A stretch of DNA of 64,000 nt from UBA5109 sp965662565. Lineage in GTDB: Bacteria > Pseudomonadota > Gammaproteobacteria > Pseudomonadales > Pseudohongiellaceae. How positions within the stretch are numbered: position 1 is the first letter of the stretch; every line of letters starts with the position of its first letter. The stretch is from contig CBFIHS010000003.1 of NCBI GenBank assembly GCA_965662565.1, positions 26,882 to 90,881 of the forward strand. Reading direction: 5' to 3'. The position numbers and the translations under genes are program-made. Below, in pieces: positions 9,195-17,909 of the stretch. Below the pieces are notes generated by a model. The model made no database searches, was not told where the DNA came from, and saw only the letters and a program-made list of their open reading frames with translations.

Positions 9195-10672
9195 ACATCG
9201 AGCAGTTCAAGGACCTTGCTAGCCAAGGATATAATCGTATCCCGCTGGTTCGAGAAGTTTTGGCGGACCTTGAAACTCCTTTAAGTGTTTATTTGAAGCT
9301 TGCCAATGGCCCCTTCAGCTATTTTCTTGAGTCTGTGCAGGGCGGAGAAAAATGGGGTCGATATTCAATAATTGGGCTACCTTGTGAAACTGTACTCAAG
9401 GTGACGGGTAATGATTACTCTCTTGAAACTAATGGAGAAGTATTGGAACAGCATCATAGTGTTGACCCTTTTGCCGATATCGAAGCTTTCCAGCAAACTT
9501 TTGAGATTCCAGAGTTAGAGGGCTTACCTAGATTCAATGGTGGTCTGGTGGGTTATTTTGCCTACGATACTGTCCGTTATGTTGAACGTAGGGTTTCAAA
9601 CTCCGCCCCTCCAGACAATGTGGAAACTCCCGATATTGTCTTAATGGTTTCTGAGGAAGTGGTCGTTTTTGATAACTTACGTGGCACGATTTCTGTCTTG
9701 GTTTATGCTGATCCAGCTGAAGAGAGTGCCTTCGAAAATGCACAGGCTCGCCTTGATATTCTTACGAAAGAGTTACATAAACCATTGGATCCGAGTTTAT
9801 TTAAACCTGCCCCTCAGGTGCGAGAAGTAGAGGAAGAAAATTTTGTATCCAGCTTCGGAAAAGAAGCCTATCAAGAAGCAGTTGAAAAGATAAAAGATTA
9901 CATTGTTGCTGGAGATGTCATGCAGGTTGTTTTGGCGCAACGCATGAGTATTCCTTTTGTAGGAGAGCCTATCAATCTTTATCGCGCATTACGCCAAACC
10001 AACCCATCTCCTTATATGGTTTATATGGACCTTGCGGATTTTCACATTGTCAGTGCTTCGCCAGAGATTTTGGCTAGAGTGGAAGATAAGCACGTCACTG
10101 TCAGACCACTTGCTGGTACACGTCGTCGCGGTCATACCGAAGAGGAAGACTTGGCTTTAGAAAAAGAACTCTTGGCAGATGAAAAGGAAATTGCTGAACA
10201 TTTGATGTTGATAGATCTTAGTAGAAATGATGCTGGACGGGTCTCAAAAACAGGATCAGTGAAAGTTACTAAGCAAATGTTTATCGAGCGTTATTCGCAT
10301 GTTATGCACATTGCTTCAAACGTAGAGAGTGAAATTGCTGAAGGGAAAACTGCCCTGGATGTATTAAAAGCTACTTTACCGGTCGGTACCTTAAGTGGTG
10401 CACCTAAAGTTCGGGCTATGGAAATAATTGACGAATTTGAACCTGTTAAACGTGGAGTTTATGGTGGAGCGATGGGTTATCTTTCTTGGAACGGCAATAT
10501 GGATATGGCCATTGCTATTCGAACTGCAGTAATAAAAGATGAAATGCTTTATGTTGAAGCCGGTGCTGGAGTAGTGGCGGATTCAGTCCCAGAGTTGGAG
10601 TGGAAGGAAACTATGAACAAAGCCAGAGCGCTGTTTTCTGCCGTTAAGCTCTCTGAAGAGGGAAACATGTAA
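9191..10672 (+). CDS. trpE: anthranilate synthase component I
   Basis: TrpE makes anthranilate from chorismate using ammonia delivered by TrpG. Chorismate-binding motifs are present: VVLAQRMS, ASPEIL, RPLAGTRRRG, LIDLSRNDAGR, PVGTLSGAPK and EAGAGVVADS near the C-terminus. The N-terminal feedback region contains YFLESVQGGEKWGRYS, similar to tryptophan-sensitive enzymes. Length 493 is typical. It overlaps trpG by one base (TAATG). Confidence 0.97.
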   Translation: MNIEQFKDLASQGYNRIPLVREVLADLETPLSVYLKLANGPFSYFLESVQGGEKWGRYSIIGLPCETVLKVTGNDYSLETNGEVLEQHHSVDPFADIEAFQQTFEIPELEGLPRFNGGLVGYFAYDTVRYVERRVSNSAPPDNVETPDIVLMVSEEVVVFDNLRGTISVLVYADPAEESAFENAQARLDILTKELHKPLDPSLFKPAPQVREVEEENFVSSFGKEAYQEAVEKIKDYIVAGDVMQVVLAQRMSIPFVGEPINLYRALRQTNPSPYMVYMDLADFHIVSASPEILARVEDKHVTVRPLAGTRRRGHTEEEDLALEKELLADEKEIAEHLMLIDLSRNDAGRVSKTGSVKVTKQMFIERYSHVMHIASNVESEIAEGKTALDVLKATLPVGTLSGAPKVRAMEIIDEFEPVKRGVYGGAMGYLSWNGNMDMAIAIRTAVIKDEMLYVEAGAGVVADSVPELEWKETMNKARALFSAVKLSEEGNM

Positions 10673-11277
10673 TGCTAGTTATGATTGATAACTATGATTC
10701 CTTTACCTATAACCTAGTTCAGTATTTTGGTGAGTTGGGTATGGAAATCGTCGTTCACCGCAATGATGAAATTACTGTGTCTGAGTTGGAGGCCATGCAA
10801 CCAAGTCATATTGTGATTTCACCAGGACCTTGTACCCCGCTTGAAGCTGGAATTTCAGTTGAGACAATTAAGCATTTTGCTGGGCAAGTTCCCCTTTTGG
10901 GTGTTTGTTTGGGGCATCAAAGTATCGGGGAAGCTTTCGGTGGTAAAACGGTCAGAGCTAAGCAAGTAATGCATGGTAAAATCTCAAAGATTCATCATAG
11001 CGGTGAAGGGGTTTTTACAAATTTAGCTTCACCTTTTGAGGCTACGCGCTACCATTCTTTAGTTGTTGAAAAGCAAGGTTTACCTGAATGCTTAGAAGTG
11101 ACAGCTTGGACTCAGGGTGCCGAAGGTGGGCATGATGAAATTATGGGAGTCAGGCATAAAGAATACCCAGTTGAAGGTGTTCAATTTCATCCTGAATCAA
11201 TACTGAGTGAGCATGGGCATACCATGCTGAAGAATTTCCTAGATGCTGGTAACGCATTTAATCAGAAAAAAAAGTAA
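10672..11277 (+). CDS. trpG: anthranilate synthase component II (glutamine amidotransferase)
   Basis: A class I glutamine amidotransferase that supplies ammonia to TrpE. It opens with MIDNYDSFTYNLVQY; the catalytic Cys sits in GVCLGHQ near residue 82, and the His-Glu pair in VQFHPESILSEHG near residue 174. There is no fused TrpD domain: the protein ends at 201 residues. The next gene is trpC, so trpD is absent from its usual place. A related possibility is PabA, but the trpE/trpC context favours TrpG, which may serve both. Confidence 0.95.
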   Translation: MLVMIDNYDSFTYNLVQYFGELGMEIVVHRNDEITVSELEAMQPSHIVISPGPCTPLEAGISVETIKHFAGQVPLLGVCLGHQSIGEAFGGKTVRAKQVMHGKISKIHHSGEGVFTNLASPFEATRYHSLVVEKQGLPECLEVTAWTQGAEGGHDEIMGVRHKEYPVEGVQFHPESILSEHGHTMLKNFLDAGNAFNQKKK

Positions 11278-11321
11278 CCCTCTCATTCTGCAAATTTCCA
11301 CAATCTCTAGGAAGGTAACAG

Positions 11322-12122
11322 TTGGCAACACCGACAATTTTACAAAAGATTCTTGATCGTAAGCATGAAGAAATCAAAGAACGATTAACTCATTCTTCTC
11401 TGTCTGATTTGGAAGAGAGAATCTCACAGCAAGATAAACCTAGAGGTTTTACTCAGGCTCTTTCTAACCAGATTAAACGCAAATGTCCGGCAGTTATTGC
11501 TGAAGTTAAAAAAGCATCACCCAGTAAAGGGCTGTTACGAAAAGATTTTATTCCTGAAAAAATTGCCCAAAGTTACGCGGAAAATGGAGCTACTTGTTTA
11601 TCGGTTCTTACCGATGTTGATTTCTTTCAGGGTCATGACAATTATTTGTTAGAAGCAAGGGCTGCTTGTTCTTTGCCCGTCATACGTAAAGATTTTATGG
11701 TTGATGCTTATCAGGTTGCTGAATCAAGGGCTTTAGGTGCTGATTGTATTCTTTTAATAGTAGCTGCGCTTGAAGAAAGTCAAATGCAAGACTTAGCTGA
11801 TTGTGCTTTAGAGTATGGCTTAGATTATCTAGTAGAAGTGCATGATAAGAAAGAATTAGAACTGGCACTTAAATTAAATCCGGCATTGATAGGTATTAAT
11901 AATAGAGATTTGCATACCTTTAGTACTAGGTTGGAAACCACTTTTGAATTGTTACAAGATATACCTGCAGAAACTTCAGTAGTTACTGAAAGCGGTATAT
12001 TGGTAAGAGAGGATGTAGACGAAATGATTAAACATGATGTCTATGGTTTCTTGGTTGGTGAGACTTTTATGCGTGCGCCTGATCCGGGGCATAAATTAAA
12101 AGAGTTGTTTTTTTATGGCTAA
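11322..12122 (+). CDS. trpC: indole-3-glycerol phosphate synthase
   Basis: Closes the indole ring from CdRP in tryptophan synthesis. Motifs include VIAEVKKASPSKG with catalytic Lys and Glu, the VIRKDFMVDAYQ strand, GINNRDLHTF and VTESGI near the C-terminus. It is a single-function 266-residue enzyme, not fused to TrpF. The start is TTG at 11322 with AGGAAGG six bases upstream. It follows trpG by 44 bases and is probably in the same operon. Confidence 0.96.
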   Translation: MATPTILQKILDRKHEEIKERLTHSSLSDLEERISQQDKPRGFTQALSNQIKRKCPAVIAEVKKASPSKGLLRKDFIPEKIAQSYAENGATCLSVLTDVDFFQGHDNYLLEARAACSLPVIRKDFMVDAYQVAESRALGADCILLIVAALEESQMQDLADCALEYGLDYLVEVHDKKELELALKLNPALIGINNRDLHTFSTRLETTFELLQDIPAETSVVTESGILVREDVDEMIKHDVYGFLVGETFMRAPDPGHKLKELFFYG

Positions 12123-12156
12123 TTATCGGTAAGCTGGCAGGAGGCTTTAGAGGCTT

Positions 12157-12797
12157 TTAGCGCGTGCCAAAAACGATAATCGTTTTTCCATGAACTTCAA
12201 TTAAACCTTGAGCTTCTAGGTCCTTTAACACTCTTCCAGCCATTTCTCTTGAACAATTTACTATTCTGCCAAGCTCTTGCCTGGTTATTTTTATCTGCAT
12301 ACCATCAGGGTGTGTCATTGCATCAGGTTCTTTAATCAAAGTAAGCAACTGGCTGGCTATGCGGCCTGTCACATCCAGAAAAGAGAGATCTGCGACGCGT
12401 TGTGTAGTGTTACGCAAGCGATGAGCCATTTGCTCACCAATGGTATAAAGGATTTCTGGGTGAGCTCGGGTATAAGCACTGAAGTTGGAATAAGATATTT
12501 CGGCAATTTCTGATTCTGTACGGGTTTTTACACAAGCGCTTCGTGATTCACCCGTTTCAAAAAGGCCCATTTCTCCAAAGAAGTCACCCGGTTTGAGGTA
12601 GGTGATGATCGCCTCTTTACCTTCCTCATCTTCAAGAATCACAGAGACTGAACCGCTTATAATATAATATAATATAAGGTTTCAGACTTGTCCCCTTCAT
12701 GAATGACAGTGCTTTTATTAGGGTGTTTGCGCCGGTGAGGATGGCTTAAAAAGTTTTCAAGATCATTGATATGAGGTGTAATTGCCATCAATGCCAT
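12157..12797 (-). pseudogene. crp: cAMP receptor protein Crp/Vfr, frameshifted by a (TATAA)4 tract; possibly phase-variable
   Basis: The ATG at 12797 follows AGGAG and opens a Crp/Vfr-type protein (MALMAITPHINDLENFL). After 46 residues the frame meets TAA inside four TTATA units (sense strand). With three units the reading continues LYYII-SGSVSVILEDEEG and gives a complete 211-residue protein. This would carry the cAMP pocket (GDFFGEMGLFE, ESRSACV), the hinge FLDVTGR and the DNA-binding helix-turn-helix TRQELGRIVNCSREMAGRVLK, ending IVFGTR as in Vfr. Everything else is intact, so this is a recent or reversible change. GTG at 12642 could restart translation but would lose the first part of the cAMP domain. 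The place between trpC and osmC matches Pseudomonas vfr. Confidence 0.88.
12658..12677 (-). repeat. pentanucleotide tandem repeat (TATAA)4 inside crp/vfr
   Basis: Four perfect copies of TATAA on the plus strand (TTATA on the coding strand). Five is not a multiple of three, so each gain or loss shifts the frame. Three or six copies keep crp open; four, as here, place a stop at 12659-12657. Confidence 0.97.
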
Positions 12798-12878
12798 GAA
12801 TAAACTCCTCGTTAGTTATCGATGTTGTTTTAGTAATTTTACTAATATTATTAATGTTCATGCATACCATAAAAAAAT

Positions 12879-12932
12879 CTATGGTTCTATCGTTAGCATG
12901 CCCTTAATGCTAACGATAGATTAAGACCATAG
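12879..12932. repeat. large imperfect palindrome in the crp-osmC intergenic region
   Basis: A perfect 14-bp inverted repeat, TCTATCGTTAGCAT (12886-12899) and its complement (12907-12920), surrounds a 7-base spacer. An outer pair, CTATGGT (12879-12885) and ACCATAG (12926-12932), extends the symmetry to 54 bases. It lies between divergent crp and osmC. It lacks a T-tract right after the stem, so it does not look like an ordinary terminator; it could be an operator, an RNA stem or a small mobile palindrome. Confidence 0.85.
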
Positions 12933-13007
12933 AGTTTATTTGATTCAAGATTCTATAATTCCAGTATGCAATAATACGTTAATTACAACTCGACAGGTTA
13001 GTTTGAT

Positions 13008-13427
13008 ATGAAAGCAAAAATTACTTGGCTTGAAGCAAGCAGGATGGAAGCTGAATCAGGCAGTGGTCATAGCCTTATGCTTGATGGCCCTGAAGCTATG
13101 GGTGGAAAGAACCAAGGTATGAGGCCAATGGAATTAATGCTGATGAGTGTTGGTGCTTGCTCTACTGTCGATGTCATTAGTATCTTACAAAAAGCACGTC
13201 AAGCAGTCACAGATTGTGAAGTCGAATTAGATGGCCAACGAGTCGATGCGGTACCAGCTGTGTTTGAGAAAATACATTGTCATTTTAAAGTCAGTGGCAG
13301 CGATTTAGATGAAAATAAAGTCAAACGTGCTATAGAGTTATCCACCGAAAAATATTGTTCGGCTTCTATCATGCTTCAAAAAGCCGGTGTTGAAATAACC
13401 CATACATATGAGCTTATTTCTGTTTGA
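13008..13427 (+). CDS. OsmC-family protein (likely thiol peroxidase-type)
   Basis: OsmC/Ohr-family proteins reduce organic peroxides or bind small thiols. The family core is visible: GKNQGMRPMELMLMSVGACSTVDVISIL with the first Cys near residue 53, and the second in STEKYCSASIML near residue 117, giving the usual two-Cys arrangement. Its place next to crp/vfr matches the Pseudomonas order vfr-osmC-like-speD-coq7, although speD is not here. Assignment within the family, for example to YhfA, is not certain. Confidence 0.85.
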   Translation: MKAKITWLEASRMEAESGSGHSLMLDGPEAMGGKNQGMRPMELMLMSVGACSTVDVISILQKARQAVTDCEVELDGQRVDAVPAVFEKIHCHFKVSGSDLDENKVKRAIELSTEKYCSASIMLQKAGVEITHTYELISV

Positions 13428-13454
13428 TCCGTTCAAATCCTAGGATTTGAAATC

Positions 13455-14027
13455 ATGATGACCTATAAGAAAATCTCAAGAATAATCTTGTTACTAGGCA
13501 TAGTTTTTGGCTTAGCAGCGTGTGCAAATACTAAGGGTACAGTTCAAGAAAGGCAGCAGGCTGTTCTAGAAATGAAAACAGAAGTCCTCAATGAGCTTTA
13601 CGAGATTAAACCTGATGTTAACGCTCAACTGGCTAGTGCGTCTGGTTATGGAGTTTTCAGTAATGCTAATGTGAATTTAATCTTGGCAAGCTTTGGTGGA
13701 GGCTACGGTGTCTTGCGTGATAATCGATCCGGCCAAGATGTTTACATGAAGATGGGAGAAGTGGGTTTAGATATTGGCGCCGGGGTTAAAGATTTTCGTA
13801 TTGTAATGGTGTTCCATACTCCTGAAGCCTTGGATCGTTTCTTGGATAATGGTCTTGCCTTTGGAGCTCAAGCAGATGCTGCTGCAGTAGCAGATGATCA
13901 AGGTGGGGCTTTTGGGGGAGAAGTTACGATCGATAATATTTCGATTTATCAGATGACACGAGCGGGTTTGGCCTTACAAGCAACCATTAAGGGAACTCGT
14001 TTTTGGGAAGATGAAGAGCTTAACTAA
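13455..14027 (+). CDS. SYLF/YSC84-domain lipoprotein
   Basis: A lipoprotein leader (IILLLGIVFGLAACAN, lipobox LAAC near residue 23) precedes a domain like the SYLF lipid-binding family: GYGVFSNANVNLILASFGGGYGVL, then a region with GLDIGAGVKDFRIVMVF and GGAFGG. The SYLF domain is reported to bind membranes, but the bacterial role is unclear. The gene follows the OsmC gene by 27 bases and may be co-transcribed. An ATG at 13458 is an equally possible start. Confidence 0.8.
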   Translation: MMTYKKISRIILLLGIVFGLAACANTKGTVQERQQAVLEMKTEVLNELYEIKPDVNAQLASASGYGVFSNANVNLILASFGGGYGVLRDNRSGQDVYMKMGEVGLDIGAGVKDFRIVMVFHTPEALDRFLDNGLAFGAQADAAAVADDQGGAFGGEVTIDNISIYQMTRAGLALQATIKGTRFWEDEELN

Positions 14028-14047
14028 TTTTTGGAAAGTTTAAGTAA

Positions 14048-14695
14048 CTAGATGCGATAAGCTGTTTTCTTCATGGCTTGAGACAGTAGAGACATAGACT
14101 GTTTGATGGGCTTGGGCAGTTCAGCGGCTCCAGCTGATTCAGCCATCTCAGCATGCTGGGCTTCATCGCTAAGCATTTTTTCAAGAATGGCTTTGCTTTT
14201 AAGATCTGACTCAGGCAGTTTTGCTAGATGATCGCTTAGATGCTCACAAACCTGATTTTCAGTTTCCGCAACAAAGCCGAGGCTCCATTTGTCTCCTGCC
14301 AGCCCAGCGACAGCCCCAATTCCAAAAGACATTCCATACCAGAGCGGGTTTAGTAAACTTGGGTGACTATTAAGTTCAGTTAAGCGATCTTCACACCAAC
14401 TCAAATGATCAACTTCCTCTGCCGCTGCCGCCTCCATTTTTTCTCGCACATCAGGCAGTTTAGCCGTTAACGCTTGGCCTTGATAAAGTGCCTGAGCGCA
14501 AACTTCGCCAGTATGATTAATGCGCATCAAACCAGCGCTGTGGGTTCTTTCACTGTCTTGATCTAATTCAGTCGCTGCTATGTTTTCTGCAGGGTTTGGT
14601 CGAGCAGCTGAAACAGCTCCGGGAGCCAGTGTACGCAGTGCCTGATCGAATTGGCAGATTAAGGAATCAACGAGATTGTTTTGGGGTCTAAGCAT
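14048..14695 (-). CDS. coq7: demethoxyubiquinone hydroxylase Coq7
   Basis: A di-iron hydroxylase of late ubiquinone synthesis. The carboxylate/histidine ligands appear in order: NHTGEVCAQALYQ, EEVDHLSWCEDRL, TENQVCEHL and SDEAQHAEMA. Length 215 is typical for the bacterial form. It is convergent with the SYLF gene and lies 15 bases downstream of purD, so it may be the last gene of that minus-strand run. An aerobic ubiquinone-based respiratory chain is implied. Confidence 0.95.
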   Translation of the reverse strand: MLRPQNNLVDSLICQFDQALRTLAPGAVSAARPNPAENIAATELDQDSERTHSAGLMRINHTGEVCAQALYQGQALTAKLPDVREKMEAAAAEEVDHLSWCEDRLTELNSHPSLLNPLWYGMSFGIGAVAGLAGDKWSLGFVAETENQVCEHLSDHLAKLPESDLKSKAILEKMLSDEAQHAEMAESAGAAELPKPIKQSMSLLSQAMKKTAYRI

Positions 14696-14710
14696 TTATA
14701 AGCTCTCTGT

Positions 14711-16006
14711 TCATTTGTTATGTGCTCGTTCTCTGTTTACCGCGCGATACGCGATATCTGTTCTGTAGTATACCTCGTCCCAAGAAATTTTTGCGACTAG
14801 ATCATAGGCTGCTTTTTGTGCCGCCGTCACAGAAGCGCCCATTGCTGTAGCACAAAGAACTCGGCCGCCATTAGTAACAATCGAGTTATTTTTCAAAGTG
14901 GTGCCAGCATGAAAGACTTTCTGATCTGAACTTTGAGAAGTATCTAAACCAGTAACTACTTTGCCCTTAGCGTAGTCGTAAGGATAACCACCTGCAGCTA
15001 AGACAACCCCTACAGCTGGCCTAGAGTCAAACTCTATAGTGGTTTGATCTAAAGTTCCTGCTAATGCCGCTTGGCAAAGTTCTACCAGATTGGTTTGCAA
15101 GCGCATCATGACGGGTTGTGCTTCTGGGTCCCCGAAACGGCAATTAAATTCAACTACTTTGGGTTGGCCTTGCGGGTCAATCATTAAACCAGCATAAAGG
15201 AAACCGACATAAGTATTACCTTCGCTAGCCATACCTTCGACAGTAGGAATAATGACTTGCTGCATAATGCGCTCATGAATTTCAGGAGTCACGACTGGGG
15301 CAGGTGAGTATGCGCCCATACCACCTGTATTAGGCCCTTTGTCTCCATTATCTCTGGCTTTATGATCTTGGGAAGAAGCGAAGGGAAGAGCGGTTTTGCC
15401 ATCAACAATAGCAATAAAGCTGGCTTCTTCACCACGCATGAACTCCTCGATCACAACACGATAACCTGCTTCACCAAAACTGTTTCCCGAGAGCATGTCT
15501 TCAACAGTTGAAATGGCCTCTTCAAGAGTTTGAGCAATAATTACGCCTTTACCAGCAGCTAAACCATCAGCTTTGATTACAATCGGTAAGTCTTGAGTTT
15601 TTAAATACTCAATCGCGGGTTCAACTTCAGTAAAGTTTTGGTAGGCCGCTGTTGGTATATTATGGCGTTTAAGGAAGTCTTTACTGAAAGCTTTTGAGCC
15701 TTCTAGTCGGGCGGCTCCTTTGCTAGGTCCAAAACAGGCCAGCCCCTGGTCTTGAAAATAATCGACAATGCCGGATACAAGAGGGGCTTCAGGACCGATA
15801 ATAGTAAGCGCAACTTCATTGTCTTTGGCAAAAGTTGTTAATGTCGAAAAATCAGTTGGATCTAGAGTGACATTTTCAATTTTAGCTTCTAAAGCAGTCC
15901 CTGCATTACCAGGAACGACATAAACTTTATCTACTTCAGATACTTGTGCTGTTTTCCAAGCTAAGGCGTGTTCTCTACCGCCATTGCCGATAATCATGAC
16001 TTTCAT
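14711..16006 (-). CDS. purD: phosphoribosylamine-glycine ligase
   Basis: PurD joins glycine to phosphoribosylamine in purine synthesis. ATP-grasp features: MKVMIIGNGGREHAL at the N-terminus, LPIVIKADGLAAGKGV near residue 140, GPNTGGMGAYSP, and EFNCRFGDPEAQP near residue 285. I chose ATG at 16006, four codons inside the longest frame, since family members begin MKV. It follows purH by about 33 bases, an order shared with Pseudomonas. Confidence 0.96.
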   Translation of the reverse strand: MKVMIIGNGGREHALAWKTAQVSEVDKVYVVPGNAGTALEAKIENVTLDPTDFSTLTTFAKDNEVALTIIGPEAPLVSGIVDYFQDQGLACFGPSKGAARLEGSKAFSKDFLKRHNIPTAAYQNFTEVEPAIEYLKTQDLPIVIKADGLAAGKGVIIAQTLEEAISTVEDMLSGNSFGEAGYRVVIEEFMRGEEASFIAIVDGKTALPFASSQDHKARDNGDKGPNTGGMGAYSPAPVVTPEIHERIMQQVIIPTVEGMASEGNTYVGFLYAGLMIDPQGQPKVVEFNCRFGDPEAQPVMMRLQTNLVELCQAALAGTLDQTTIEFDSRPAVGVVLAAGGYPYDYAKGKVVTGLDTSQSSDQKVFHAGTTLKNNSIVTNGGRVLCATAMGASVTAAQKAAYDLVAKISWDEVYYRTDIAYRAVNRERAHNK

Positions 16007-16039
16007 CTTTGTGGGCATAGTTCGACTCGATAAAAAAGT

Positions 16040-17611
16040 TTAATGGCGGAAATGTCGCATGCTAGTGAAGACCATGGCCATACCAGCAGCGTCGGCAGCA
16101 TCAATTACTTGTTGGTCGTTCATTGATCCTCCCGGTTGGATGACTGCAGTAATACCAGCTTCAGCAGCCGTTTCTACCCCATCACTGAAAGGAAAGAACG
16201 CATCTGAGGCCATTACTGAGCCAGCAACTTCAAGGCCTTCATCAGCAGCCTTAATACTGGCGATCTTAGCACTGTAAACTCGACTCATTTGCCCAGCACC
16301 AATCCCGATTGTCTGTTGGTTTTTGATATAAACAATGGCATTGGATTTAACAAATTTCACCACCTTCCACGCAAAAAGCATGTCGGCTATTTCGCTTGGA
16401 GTTGGCTGTCGTTTTGTGACAACTTTTAGATCAGACTCAGTTATTACTCCGGCATCAAGATTCTGAACCAGCAAGCCTCCTTTGACTTTTTTGTAGTCTA
16501 AAGTAATGCTTTGGCTGTTAGACCAATCTCCACAGCTTAATAACCTCAAGTTAGGTTTCTTACTGACAACTTCAGTTGCTGCTTTAGAAACTGATGGCGC
16601 AATGATGACTTCAGTAAACTGACGCTCAGTGATGCTAAGAGCTGTTTGTTCATCCAGTTCACGATTGAAAGCAATGATCCCACCAAAGGCAGAAGTTGGG
16701 TCGGTTTGATAAGCTTTCTCATAAGCTTCTAGTATGTTTTCGCCAGTTCCAACGCCGCAAGGGTTAGCATGCTTAACAATGACACAGGCTGGCTCAGAAA
16801 AGCTTTTCACGCATTCTAAAGCTGAATCTGTATCGGCAATATTGTTAAATGAAAGCGCTTTGCCTTGAATTTGCGTGGAAGTAGAGATGCTTGATTCAGA
16901 GTTTTTTTCTTCAACATAAAAGGCAGCGTTTTGGTGAGGATTTTCACCGTAACGCATGTCTTGTTTTTTTGTAAACTGAGTATTGAAGGTGCGTGGGAAT
17001 TCACTTTCAGTTTCAATGGCACCGAGATAATTCGCTATAGCTCCATCATATTGTGCTGTGTGTTCGAAGGTTTTTACCGCTAAATCAAAGCGCGTTTCAT
17101 AGCTTATCTGTTGTTGGTTCTTAAGAAGCTCTTCAGAAATTTTGTTGTAATCAGAAGGGTCAACAATTACTCCGACGTGGGCATGATTTTTTGCGGCGGC
17201 TCTGAGCATGGTGGGGCCACCAATATCAATATTTTCTATTGCCGTCGCTAGGTCACAATCTGGTTTGGCAATGGTCTCCTGGAAAGGGTAGAGATTCACA
17301 ACGACCATATCAATCGGCGGAATATCGTGTGCTTGCATCACCTCATCATCTATTCCACGGCGGGCAAGTATGCCGCCATGAACTTTTGGATGCAGTGTCT
17401 TAACCCGGCCATCCATCATTTCAGGAAAGCCCGTATAGTCAGCAATTTCTTTAACAGCGATACCTGCTTCTGTAAGCAGCTTGTATGTGCCTCCGGTAGA
17501 CAGGAGTTCGATGCCTTGTGAGGCTAGAGCAGAGGCAAACTCTTTGATACCTGATTTATCAGATACGCTCAAAAGTGCGCGTCGAACTGGAGTAGATATT
17601 TTTGCTGACAT
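16040..17611 (-). CDS. purH: bifunctional AICAR formyltransferase/IMP cyclohydrolase
   Basis: Catalyses the last two steps to IMP. The N-terminal cyclohydrolase (ALLSVSDKSGI, STGGTYKLL, DGRVKTLHPKVHGG) is followed by the formyltransferase: KQDMRYGENPHQ near residue 214, and CVIVKHANPCGVG with the catalytic Lys-His near residue 266. The C-terminus MVFTSMRHFRH matches the family. At 523 residues it is full length. It is 55 bases downstream of fis. Confidence 0.97.
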   Translation of the reverse strand: MSAKISTPVRRALLSVSDKSGIKEFASALASQGIELLSTGGTYKLLTEAGIAVKEIADYTGFPEMMDGRVKTLHPKVHGGILARRGIDDEVMQAHDIPPIDMVVVNLYPFQETIAKPDCDLATAIENIDIGGPTMLRAAAKNHAHVGVIVDPSDYNKISEELLKNQQQISYETRFDLAVKTFEHTAQYDGAIANYLGAIETESEFPRTFNTQFTKKQDMRYGENPHQNAAFYVEEKNSESSISTSTQIQGKALSFNNIADTDSALECVKSFSEPACVIVKHANPCGVGTGENILEAYEKAYQTDPTSAFGGIIAFNRELDEQTALSITERQFTEVIIAPSVSKAATEVVSKKPNLRLLSCGDWSNSQSITLDYKKVKGGLLVQNLDAGVITESDLKVVTKRQPTPSEIADMLFAWKVVKFVKSNAIVYIKNQQTIGIGAGQMSRVYSAKIASIKAADEGLEVAGSVMASDAFFPFSDGVETAAEAGITAVIQPGGSMNDQQVIDAADAAGMAMVFTSMRHFRH

Positions 17612-17666
17612 AGAGTTTTAAGTTCCTGTAATAGTTATCGCTAAATGAAGTTTGTTCATGAATGAT

Positions 17667-17909
17667 TTAGTCTAATAAATCGTATTGCCTTAACTTTTTT
17701 CGAAGGGTGCCGCGATTTAAGCCCAGCATTGCTGCCGCTTTACTTTGATTGCTGCGCGCATGTTTCATTACCGCTTCGAGCATAGGTGCTTCTACTTCTC
17801 CAAGGACCATATTATATATATCACTGATATGTTCGTGGTCTACTTGGCTCAGATATTCGTCTAGAGCTTCAGATACACATTGTTTGAGAGTTTGCTTCTC
17901 CTTAATCAT
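17667..17909 (-). CDS. fis: Fis-family nucleoid-associated DNA-binding protein
   Basis: Fis bends DNA and adjusts transcription with growth phase. The 80-residue protein has the dimerising N-terminal part and the C-terminal helix-turn-helix NQSKAAAMLGLNRGTLRKKL. Its ATG overlaps the dusB stop (ATGA), the classic dusB-fis operon. Translational coupling to dusB is likely. Confidence 0.95.
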   Translation of the reverse strand: MIKEKQTLKQCVSEALDEYLSQVDHEHISDIYNMVLGEVEAPMLEAVMKHARSNQSKAAAMLGLNRGTLRKKLRQYDLLD

